From NCBI GenBank assembly GCA_023700825.1, contig JAMPYE010000153.1:1-9273 (forward strand): DNA of 9,273 nucleotides, read 5' to 3'. The stretch comes from Thermoanaerobaculia bacterium. Its GTDB lineage: Bacteria > Acidobacteriota > Thermoanaerobaculia > Gp7-AA8. The translations under genes were made by a program, and so were the position numbers. The first letter of the stretch is position 1. The number at the start of each line of letters is the position of its first letter. This document shows positions 1 through 5,559 of this stretch, in pieces. Below the pieces are notes generated by a model, which was given only the letters and a program-made list of their open reading frames with translations, did not search any database and was not told the origin of the DNA.

Positions 1-398
1 AGGAGGTCGGAGAGCTTCCGGACGAGGTACTCCTCGTACTCGTGGAGGCGGCCATCGGCGAGGACGAGCCTCCACATGGCTCTCACGATCTCGAGCCTCG
101 TCGCATGATCGGCGCCTTCGCGAATCCTGCTGGTGAATCCCCAATGGTCGATCGTCTCGGCCCGGGTCTCGCCTGCGCGCGCGACGATCGTAGCCGCCTG
201 CTCGCTCGTCAGCCCGAAAGTCGCCGTCATGGTCTCGAGCAGCTGCGCCTCTTCCCTCTCGGAAAACTGCTCGTCGGCGTGCGCCAGCTCGAGCAGGACG
301 CCGGCCGTGGCGAGCGCGACCGGGTTCTCCGGCTCGCCGGCTGCCGGCGCCACGAATCCGCTCGAGCGGAGAATTCGTACGAGAGCTTCGAAAGGCAC
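1..398 (-). CDS. TerB-like (tellurite-resistance TerB family) protein, 3' end missing
   Basis: The minus strand is open from a GTG at 398 to the left edge, giving 132 codons and no stop, so the C-terminus lies outside. A TAG four codons upstream of the GTG leaves it as the first possible start; no good Shine-Dalgarno is seen. The protein begins VPFEALVRILRSSGF and is helical and acidic. It has two related blocks: one near residues 28-50 with ALATAGVLLELAHADEQFSE followed by REEAQLLETM, and one near 105-132 with WRLVLADGRLHEYEEYLVRK. This AxADGxxxxxE doublet is the hallmark of the TerB/COG4103 fold, where acidic residues may bind metal. The family occurs widely outside tellurite operons, and no tellurite genes are visible here, so resistance should not be assumed. 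Divergent from the cold-shock gene. Confidence 0.75.
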   Translation of the reverse strand, partial: MPFEALVRILRSSGFVAPAAGEPENPVALATAGVLLELAHADEQFSEREEAQLLETMTATFGLTSEQAATIVARAGETRAETIDHWGFTSRIREGADHATRLEIVRAMWRLVLADGRLHEYEEYLVRKLSDL

Positions 399-540
399 GG
401 GCGGAGTCTAGCAGAACGAATCGCACCCGGAATCGGGGGGGCTGGAAACGTCCGGCAAACAGGAATGAGAGGCCCCCTCGAATGCGTTTTTCGGGTTCGA
501 ACAGGCAATCCTCGCCTGAGCAGGAAAGGAGATTCAAGCA
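399..540. other. Divergent intergenic region and leader of the cold-shock gene
   Basis: This 142-nt gap separates the divergent TerB-like and cold-shock genes and should hold both promoters, but I see no convincing -35/-10 pair. Near the right end a short hairpin (CAGGC/GCCTG arms, 510-525) sits just before the AAAGGAG ribosome-binding site at 525-531, which is 9 nt from the GTG start. Structured leaders are common on cold-shock mRNAs, but this one is too short to claim as a thermosensor. Confidence 0.35.
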
Positions 541-744
541 GTGAGAGAAACCGGCACAGTCAAGTGGTTCAACGACGCAAAGGGATTCGGCTTCATCACC
601 TCGGAGAGCGGACAGGACGTCTTCGTCCACCACACCGCGATCAAGGCGGAAGGGTTCCGGACCCTGAAGGAAGGCAGCCAGGTCGAGTACGACCTTGCCG
701 AAACTCCCAAGGGGCTCCAGGCATCGAACGTCACCCCGCTCTGA
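541..744 (+). CDS. Cold-shock domain protein (CspA family)
   Basis: Encodes a 67-residue single cold-shock domain, the normal family length. The RNA-binding motifs are both present: RNP1 as KGFGFI at residues 14-19 and RNP2 as VFVHH at 27-31, with the usual N-terminal TGTVKWFN. Such proteins are five-stranded beta barrels that bind single-stranded RNA and DNA in the cytoplasm and melt mRNA structure in the cold or in stationary phase. Translation starts at GTG with AAAGGAG 9 nt upstream. The gene is monocistronic: a strong intrinsic terminator follows 28 nt after the stop, and the next gene runs in the opposite direction. Paralogues are common, so the exact csp letter cannot be given. Confidence 0.95.
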   Translation: MRETGTVKWFNDAKGFGFITSESGQDVFVHHTAIKAEGFRTLKEGSQVEYDLAETPKGLQASNVTPL

Positions 745-772
745 TTCACGCAACCCCTGAAACCAAACCAGC

Positions 773-803
773 GAGCGCCCCGAAAGGGGCGCTTCGTTCT
801 TTG
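773..803 (+). terminator. Intrinsic terminator of the cold-shock gene
   Basis: An 8-bp stem, AGCGCCCC (774-781) with GGGGCGCT (786-793), closes a GAAA tetraloop and is followed by TCGTTCTTT. A ninth G-U pair is possible at its foot. The T-tract is interrupted by C and G but the stem is strong. It lies 28 nt past the stop codon, as expected for a rho-independent terminator. Confidence 0.85.
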
Positions 804-840
804 GGGGCAGGCGGAAGGCGAGAGGCGATCAGCAGGCCGG

Positions 841-1040
841 GGGGATTTCGGATTTCGAATTTCGGATTTCGGATTTGGCTTCGCCTGTCTGAACGAGCGG
901 CGGCTTCAAAGTTTGACGTTGCAGCTGCCGCATGCTGAAAGCGCAAAGCGCGAAGCCGAGAGATGCAGGCACTCCGTCCACGAATCGCCCAGACTGGCAG
1001 AGCCAAATCCGAAATCCGAATTCCGAAATCCTCAAATCCC
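841..1040. repeat. Heptamer-repeat element A: inverted GGATTTC arrays
   Basis: The left arm (841-880) is a tandem of 7-nt units: GGATTTC, GGATTTC, GAATTTC, GGATTTC, then GGATTTGGCT. The right arm (1001-1040) is the same in reverse: AGCCAAATCC, then GAAATCC, GAATTCC, GAAATCC. The inner 20 nt (861-880 and 1001-1020) are perfect reverse complements. About 120 nt separate the arms, with weak further complementarity and no recognisable gene. The right arm overlaps the TGA stop (1032-1034) of the agmatinase-family gene. It fills most of the 287-nt gap between two convergent genes. Short reading frames across it are products of the repeat. Confidence 0.8.
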
Positions 1041-2066
1041 GTTCGATTTCAGCGCGAAGCCGATCATCTTGTAGAGGAGCCGCGCGCCGACGTTGGCGTC
1101 CCACTCGTCCGAGCCAGGGGCCACTTCGCAGAGGTCCAGTCCGACGATCCGCTTTTTCGACTTGAGTAGCGCGCGGAGCAGGCCGATCGCCTCGTTCCAG
1201 CTCAGTCCGCCCGGGACCGGCGTGCCGGTCGAGGGGCAGAGCGTCGGGTCGAGACCGTCGATGTCCCAGGAGAGATAGACGTCGTTCGGCAGCTCGGCGA
1301 CGATGTCGTACGCGGTGCGCGCGAACGGGATGCCGTCGTCACGCCGGATCGCGAGGTCGGAATCGAAGTACGTCACGATCCGCCCCTCGGAGGCGGTGAT
1401 CATCTCGTCTTCGCGGTTCGAGAGGTCGCGGACGCCGACCTGCACGAGCTTCGAGACGCCTTCGATCCTCGTCATCACGTTGTGGAAGATCGATGCGTGC
1501 GACCAGGTGAACCCTTCGTACGCCTCGCGCAGATCGGCGTGGGCGTCGAGATGGAGGATGCCCATGCCCGGGAACCTCTCGGCATGCGCGCGGATCGCGC
1601 CGAACGGAACGGCATGGTCTCCCCCGAGCGTGACGGCCATCTTTCCCTGGTCGAGCAGCTCGCCGACGCGCCACGCGACCCACTCGTTGAGCTGATCGCC
1701 GATCTCGTTGACGCGCGCGAGGTTCGATTCGAGCTCTTCGTCGCCGTCGATGGCGCCGCCGACCTCGATGACGGGAATCGCGAGCTCGCTTGCCTCGCTG
1801 TTCCAGTCGATGACCTGCTGGTCGGGGGGCAGCATCGCGATGCCGGCCTGGTATGGCCTGCCAGTGTCGCGGTCGAAGAGGTCGACCTGCTTCGACGCCT
1901 CGAGGATTGCCGCCGGGCCTTCCGACGTGCCGCCGCCGTAAGACGTCGTCGCCTCGAACGGCACGGGGACGATGACGACGTGGGCCTCCTCCGGCAACGT
2001 CGGAAGCCCGAAGATCCCCGAGCCTTCGCCCGCGGCCGCGTCAGGATCGAATCCACGTTCACTCAT
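1032..2066 (-). CDS. Ureohydrolase: agmatinase/arginase family protein
   Basis: A 344-residue member of the Mn-dependent ureohydrolase family, which cleaves a guanidino group to urea plus an amine. All metal-site motifs are intact: GGDH with H151, DAHAD with D174, H176 and D178, SHAS at 189-192, DIDGLDP with D268 and D270, and the later STGTPVPGG and CEVAPG blocks. The protein is longer than the usual 300 or so residues because of a region at about 70-125. The DAHADLREAYEGF and EWDANVGARLLYK stretches match, from memory, the 'agmatinase family' type common in Bacteroidetes and related phyla. Agmatine to putrescine and urea is the likely reaction, but arginine or another guanidino substrate cannot be excluded. 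ATG start with a GGGAGG ribosome-binding site (complement at 2071-2077). The TGA stop is embedded in repeat A. Apparently monocistronic. Confidence 0.9.
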   Translation of the reverse strand: MSERGFDPDAAAGEGSGIFGLPTLPEEAHVVIVPVPFEATTSYGGGTSEGPAAILEASKQVDLFDRDTGRPYQAGIAMLPPDQQVIDWNSEASELAIPVIEVGGAIDGDEELESNLARVNEIGDQLNEWVAWRVGELLDQGKMAVTLGGDHAVPFGAIRAHAERFPGMGILHLDAHADLREAYEGFTWSHASIFHNVMTRIEGVSKLVQVGVRDLSNREDEMITASEGRIVTYFDSDLAIRRDDGIPFARTAYDIVAELPNDVYLSWDIDGLDPTLCPSTGTPVPGGLSWNEAIGLLRALLKSKKRIVGLDLCEVAPGSDEWDANVGARLLYKMIGFALKSNGI

Positions 2067-2178
2067 GGTGCCCTCCCGAGCCCGGTTGTCCCGGCGCCGC
2101 TGGGCGGCGCAGCATTATTCTCGCTCATCGTACGCCCGGTATTCGACCGGAGGCTAAATTCGGCCGTCGCTCCGCCCC

Positions 2179-2311
2179 ATGTGGAGTGCGCAAGCGCAGC
2201 TTGCGCCCTTCCTCGGCGGAATCAGCACCTTCCGCGCTCCTGATCACGATTCACCGCCGAAGCTTCGCTTCGGCGAGGAAGGGCGAAAGCTCCGCTTTCG
2301 CACTCCACATG
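2179..2311. repeat. REPIN-like element D, copy 1 (GTGG-hairpin doublet)
   Basis: The ends are inverted repeats, CATGTGGAGTGCG (2179-2191) and CGCACTCCACATG (2299-2311). Inside each end is a local hairpin: GCGCAAGC/GCTTGCGC (2188-2206, loop GCA) on the left and GCGAAAGC/GCTTTCGC (2283-2301, loop TCC) on the right. A third hairpin, CGCCGAAGC/GCTTCGGCG (2255-2275), lies towards the middle, and CCCTTCCTCG is mirrored by CGAGGAAGGG. GTGG (2181-2184) sits just outside the left hairpin and CCAC (2305-2308) outside the right. It occupies the gap between the outer-membrane-protein gene and the agmatinase-family gene. No open frame across it resembles a protein. Confidence 0.85.
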
Positions 2312-2330
2312 AGGCCTCTCCGGCTGCTCG

Positions 2331-2358
2331 GGCCTATGGCCTATGGCCTCTGGCCTGC
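2331..2358. repeat. Heptamer tract G: four GGCCTAT-type units
   Basis: Four consecutive 7-nt units are visible: GGCCTAT, GGCCTAT, GGCCTCT, GGCCTGC. On the minus strand they encode the last residues and the TAG stop (2334-2336) of the outer-membrane protein gene. The 7-nt period is the same as in tracts A, B and C, although the unit differs. Confidence 0.75.
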
Positions 2359-3416
2359 CTCACCACAAACGAAATCGGCACTCTCGCATAAACGCGAAAC
2401 GAGAACTCGGTCGAACGGTCGTCGATCCAGTGCAGCCTCCCCTCGGCGGTGAAGGTCAACTTCTCCTCGATCGGGAACGAGACTTCCGCGCCGAGCTCTT
2501 TGTAGTCGCGCTCGGGCTCGTAGAAATCGGGCTCCGTTCCGGGCGATCCGTAGTTAGGGTCCCCCTCCGCGGCGAAGAAGTCCTCGCCCTGCCAGACGAC
2601 GCCGAACAGGCGTGTCCGTTCCCACGGCTGGACCGAGAGCTCCAGCCAGATGCCGTCACCGTCGGTGGGACGCTCGGGGTGTGCCTCGTCTTCGGTCGTC
2701 GTGCTCAAGAGGTACATCGCGCGAACTCGCGACTGGCCGACGATCGGGAAATCGTGCGTCCAGCGCGCGCCCGGCGCGAAGACGACGTTGTTGTAGACCT
2801 CTTCGCCCGCGTCGTAGAGCTGGCCGCCGACGTGGAAGCCGTGGATCTGACCCTCGAGCCCGAAGCCGGCGCCGAGCTCCCACGCGGCGACGACACCGTA
2901 GTCGAACGCCTCGCGGTGCTCCGGCGTGTTCTCTCGCTGCCAGTTGATGAAACCGTCGAACGACCAGTCGTCGCCCGCCGCCACATACTGCATGCCGCTC
3001 TCGACGGGCCGCGTGAGCTCGAGCGTGCTGACCTGGATCGGGTCGATGAGCCCGTGACGCCGCTCGGTCTGGAGCGTGCCTAGAATGAACGTCGATCGCT
3101 CGCCCGTACGGTAACGGAACGAGAGGATCGGCTCGGAGTCGTTCGGGTCGTCGTCGCCGCCACTCCGAACGTCGGCGTACCCGCCGGCGAGGATCGTGAT
3201 CCGCTCGCCGACCGGAACCTCGAAGAACGACAGGAGCTGCCCGCCGAGGATCGTCTCGCCGTCGCGATACGGGCCGCCGACCTCGGTATTGTCGCCGTAG
3301 AAACGGACGTCGTTCGTCCAGCGAATGTCGCCGATGTCGGCCGCCGAGGCGGCGGTTGTGAGGAGAGTGAGTGCGAGCGCGGCGAGTGCCGCTCCCCTAG
3401 TCTTCTTTCTTGGCAC
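2334..3416 (-). CDS. Probable outer-membrane beta-barrel protein with signal peptide
   Basis: A 360-residue protein with a Sec signal peptide: KK/R at 3-7, a hydrophobic core at 9-21 and an ASA|AD cleavage site after residue 25. The mature chain has no further membrane helix. It is rich in alternating polar and hydrophobic/aromatic residues with Asp/Glu/Gly-rich turns, typical of a barrel (for example FGLEGQIHGFHVGGQLYD and LTFTAEGRLHWIDD). I do not recognise a named family and cannot give a substrate. The chain reaches YARVPISF, a plausible terminal strand ending in an aromatic residue. Ten more residues follow, mostly encoded by heptamer tract G, which also supplies the stop. The GTG start has AAGGAGG 9 nt upstream (complement at 3426-3432) and lies inside the upstream gene, so the two are translationally coupled. 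Confidence 0.8.
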   Translation of the reverse strand: MPRKKTRGAALAALALTLLTTAASAADIGDIRWTNDVRFYGDNTEVGGPYRDGETILGGQLLSFFEVPVGERITILAGGYADVRSGGDDDPNDSEPILSFRYRTGERSTFILGTLQTERRHGLIDPIQVSTLELTRPVESGMQYVAAGDDWSFDGFINWQRENTPEHREAFDYGVVAAWELGAGFGLEGQIHGFHVGGQLYDAGEEVYNNVVFAPGARWTHDFPIVGQSRVRAMYLLSTTTEDEAHPERPTDGDGIWLELSVQPWERTRLFGVVWQGEDFFAAEGDPNYGSPGTEPDFYEPERDYKELGAEVSFPIEEKLTFTAEGRLHWIDDRSTEFSFRVYARVPISFVVRQARGHRP

Positions 3417-3660
3417 GCGAGAGCGCCTCCTTGAATTTCTCCTCCAGGATCTTCTCCCGGTCCTTCTGGCTCGCCATCTCCTTCTCGAAGCGCGACGCGA
3501 GCTCCGACTTCTTGGCGTGAACCTCGCCCACCATCTCCTCGAGCGACTGGTTTTTCTTCGGATTGACGGGCGCCTTGTGCAGCAGTACCTGGCCGCTCTC
3601 GCGACTCACGACGATCCATGCGGCGCAGCATGGGCAGGTGATTTCGATGTTTTCGGACAT
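3397..3660 (-). CDS. Small CPCC-motif, coiled-coil protein of unknown function
   Basis: Encodes 87 residues. The N-terminus carries C9-P-C-C12 in ITCPCCAAWIVVSRESG, which looks like half of a zinc-ribbon knuckle; no second cysteine pair follows, so any metal site would need another chain. From about residue 34 the protein is a charged helix with many Lys and Glu (SLEEMVGEVHAKKSEL and on to the end), likely coiled coil. There is no signal peptide, so it is probably cytoplasmic. The ATG at 3660 is chosen because AAGGAG lies 9 nt upstream. The frame is open further to 3804, but that extension only reads through repeat B. The 3' end overlaps the outer-membrane-protein gene by 20 nt, and its coding sequence contains that gene's ribosome-binding site. 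Family not recognised. Confidence 0.8.
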   Translation of the reverse strand: MSENIEITCPCCAAWIVVSRESGQVLLHKAPVNPKKNQSLEEMVGEVHAKKSELASRFEKEMASQKDREKILEEKFKEALSRAKKED

Positions 3661-3696
3661 GGGCGGAACTCCTTCAAGCGGCGATTCTAACGGAGG

Positions 3697-3813
3697 AAAA
3701 CAATGAATGCTGAATGCTGAACGCAGAACAGAAGAACGTAGAAAGGCGCGCAAAGAGGTTTCGGCGTTTCTACATTCCTCTGTTCTGCATTCTGCGTTCT
3801 GCATTCATTGTTT
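3697..3813. repeat. Heptamer-repeat element B, copy 1 (GAAYGCA inverted arrays)
   Basis: The termini AAAACAATGAATGC and GCATTCATTGTTT are inverted repeats. The left arm reads in 7-nt steps: GAATGCT, GAATGCT, GAACGCA, GAACAGA and further. The right arm returns as TTCTGCA, TTCTGCG, TTCTGCA, TTCATTG. The roughly 20-nt centre is unrelated to copy 2 at 8241-8342. It fills the gap between btuD and the CPCC gene and ends 7 nt past the btuD stop. No run of T follows it, so it is not a classic terminator, although the fold may affect 3'-end stability or readthrough. Confidence 0.85.
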
Positions 3814-3820
3814 GTCTCCC

Positions 3821-4576
3821 TCACCCGCCTCCCCGCTCATCGTGGTACCAGTCCGACTCCTCCATCCCGAAGGCGTCCGCCAGCCTCGCGCGCTCGAGGG
3901 CGTCGTCGGGAGCGCCCTCGTGAATGACCCTGCCCGCGCGGATGACGACGACTCGCGACGCGTGGCGCCTGATGAGGGCGAGGTCGTGCGACGCGCAAAC
4001 GATCGTCATGCCGCACTGCATGAGGTCGCCGATGATCTTCGACAGGCGCGCCGCCTGCCGAAGGTCGAGAAAGCTCGTCGGCTCGTCGAGCAGCAGAATC
4101 CGCGTCCGCTGCGCGAGCGCCGAGGCGATGAAGACGCGCTGCAGCTCTCCCGCGCTCATCTGCATCGCGGTGCGATTCGCCAGCTGCAGGGTTTCGGTCT
4201 GCCGCATCACCTCCTCCGCGATTTCGTGATCGTGCGGCGTTTCCCACTTCAGGAGACCGAGATGCGGCGTCCGGCCGAGCAGCACCAGCTCTTTCGCGGT
4301 AAAGCCGAAGGCAAGCGGAGGGCGCTGCCAGACGCCGGCGACGCGAAGGGCGATCTCGTTGCGCTGATAGGTCTCGAGATCCCGGCCTTCGAGCTCCACC
4401 GTCCCCGACGACGGGCGCAGCAACCCCTGCATGAGTCGCAGGATCGTCGTCTTGCCGGCGCCGTTGGGCCCGACGAGGCCGACGAAGCTCCCGGCCGCGA
4501 CGTCGAACGAAACGTCGTCGACGATCGGCGTGCCGTTGTACGAGAAGGTGACGCGACGGAGCGCGGCGATGCTCAT
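3821..4576 (-). CDS. btuD: Cobalamin ABC importer, ATP-binding subunit
   Basis: A 251-residue ABC ATPase of the FecE/BtuD type that powers B12 import at the inner membrane. The motifs occur in order: Walker A GPNGAGKTT (36-44), Q-loop Q84, signature MSAGE (140-144, a variant of LSGGE), Walker B ILLLDE (160-165) and switch H197 in ASHD. The ATG at 4576 overlaps the btuC stop as ATGA, so the two are translationally coupled. The same frame is open far upstream, but that part is a shadow of btuC. Assignment to cobalamin rather than siderophore or haem import rests on the riboswitch ahead of the operon and on the binding protein. The stop lies 7 nt from repeat B. Confidence 0.9.
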   Translation of the reverse strand: MSIAALRRVTFSYNGTPIVDDVSFDVAAGSFVGLVGPNGAGKTTILRLMQGLLRPSSGTVELEGRDLETYQRNEIALRVAGVWQRPPLAFGFTAKELVLLGRTPHLGLLKWETPHDHEIAEEVMRQTETLQLANRTAMQMSAGELQRVFIASALAQRTRILLLDEPTSFLDLRQAARLSKIIGDLMQCGMTIVCASHDLALIRRHASRVVVIRAGRVIHEGAPDDALERARLADAFGMEESDWYHDERGGG

Positions 4577-5559
4577 CGCCCCCTCCTTCTCATCAGCGAG
4601 ACGAAGACCGGCACGCCGATGAAGGCCGTCACCACGCCGACCGGCAACTCGTTCGGCGCGAGCAGCGTGCGTGCCACCAGGTCGGAGATGACGCAGAGCG
4701 CGGCGCCGGAGATCGCCGCGAGCGGAATCAGCCGCCGGTTGTCGACCCCTACGGCGAGCCGCGCGACGTGCGGCACGACGAGGCCCACGAAGCCGATCGT
4801 TCCGGCGAGCGTCACGACGGTCGCCGTCAGCAGGCTCGCTACTCCGTAGAGGACGAGCTTCGAGCGCGTGACCGAGATACCCACCTGCTCGGCGAGCTCT
4901 TCGTTCACCGAGATCGCGTTCATGTGCCAGGCGTGCCCCATGAGCACGAGTGAAAGCACCGCGACCACTGCGGCAACCGGACCGACCATTCCCCATTCCG
5001 CCGAGGCGAAGCTGCCGAGGAACCAGAAGAAAAACGACTGCAGCTCGTCGGGTGCGATGAGCGTCAGCATGAGGCTGAGCGCCGCGTTCGCGAGCGACGT
5101 GAAGACGATGCCGGCAAGAATCGTCGAGGTGGTCTCGAACGAGAAGCTCGCGTGGGCGATGAAGAGGACGACCGCGATCGTCGCCATCGCGCCGATGAAC
5201 GCGCCGGTGGGAACCGCGAGCGCGCCAGCGACGCCGACGAGCACCGTCGCCACCGCGCCGAGGGCCGCGCCGCTCGAGACGCCGAGGGTGTACTCGGAGG
5301 CGAGCGGGTTGCGGAGCAGCGACTGGAAGCAGAGCCCGGCGAGCGCGAGCGCCCAGCCGACGACGACCGCCGTGACGAGGCGCGGGGCGCGGATCGATCG
5401 GACGATCATCGCGGTCGTCGCGTCGACCGAGCCGGGGTCGAGAACGGCGCGCAGCGCGTCGCCCGCGGGCACCGGCGCCGAGCCGTTCGCGAGCGACGCG
5501 ACCGATGCGGCGACGAGCAGTCCCGCGGCGATCGCGATGCTGATCCAAAATCGCCTCAC
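4573..5559 (-). CDS. btuC: Cobalamin ABC importer, permease subunit (FecCD/BtuC family)
   Basis: A 328-residue integral inner-membrane protein of the FecCD family, full length, with about ten hydrophobic segments from residue 5 to 320. Family hallmarks include RAPRLVTAVVVGWALALAG near 57-75, QSLLRNPLASEYTLGVSSGA near 79-98, LQSFFFWFLGSF in the middle, and GTIGFVGLVVPHVARL with NELPVGVVTAFIGVPVF near the C-terminus. The GFVGLVVPH segment corresponds to the loop that contacts the ATPase. The start is GTG at 5559, overlapping the btuF stop as GTGA, with GGAGGAG 9 nt upstream inside btuF. The stop overlaps the btuD start by 4 nt. The dimer should form the channel between BtuF in the periplasm and BtuD in the cytoplasm. 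Confidence 0.93.
   Translation of the reverse strand: MRRFWISIAIAAGLLVAASVASLANGSAPVPAGDALRAVLDPGSVDATTAMIVRSIRAPRLVTAVVVGWALALAGLCFQSLLRNPLASEYTLGVSSGAALGAVATVLVGVAGALAVPTGAFIGAMATIAVVLFIAHASFSFETTSTILAGIVFTSLANAALSLMLTLIAPDELQSFFFWFLGSFASAEWGMVGPVAAVVAVLSLVLMGHAWHMNAISVNEELAEQVGISVTRSKLVLYGVASLLTATVVTLAGTIGFVGLVVPHVARLAVGVDNRRLIPLAAISGAALCVISDLVARTLLAPNELPVGVVTAFIGVPVFVSLMRRRGR

Noticed and set aside
42..938. A 298-codon plus-strand frame spanning the left edge to repeat A
   Set aside because: It crosses the TerB-like gene in antisense, the cold-shock gene out of frame, and the terminator; the tail is translated repeat A.
1482..2243. A 253-codon plus-strand open frame
   Set aside because: It is antisense to the agmatinase-family gene, which carries complete catalytic motifs; long antisense frames are expected in GC-rich coding DNA.
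3661..3804. N-terminal extension of the CPCC protein to an ATG at 3804
   Set aside because: The added residues are the translation of heptamer element B, and the ATG at 3660 has its own AAGGAG site.
3697..3813. Element B considered as a transposon with target-site duplication
   Set aside because: No matching direct repeats are seen outside the ends of either copy, and no transposase frame is present; it may still be a small mobilised element.
3707..4849. A 380-codon plus-strand open frame
   Set aside because: It begins by reading repeat B and then runs antisense to btuD and btuC; the peptide is Arg-rich without motifs.
4577..5548. Upstream extension of the btuD frame giving 575 codons
   Set aside because: The extra 324 codons are an Arg/Ala-rich shadow of btuC; the ATGA overlap gives the natural btuD start at 4576.
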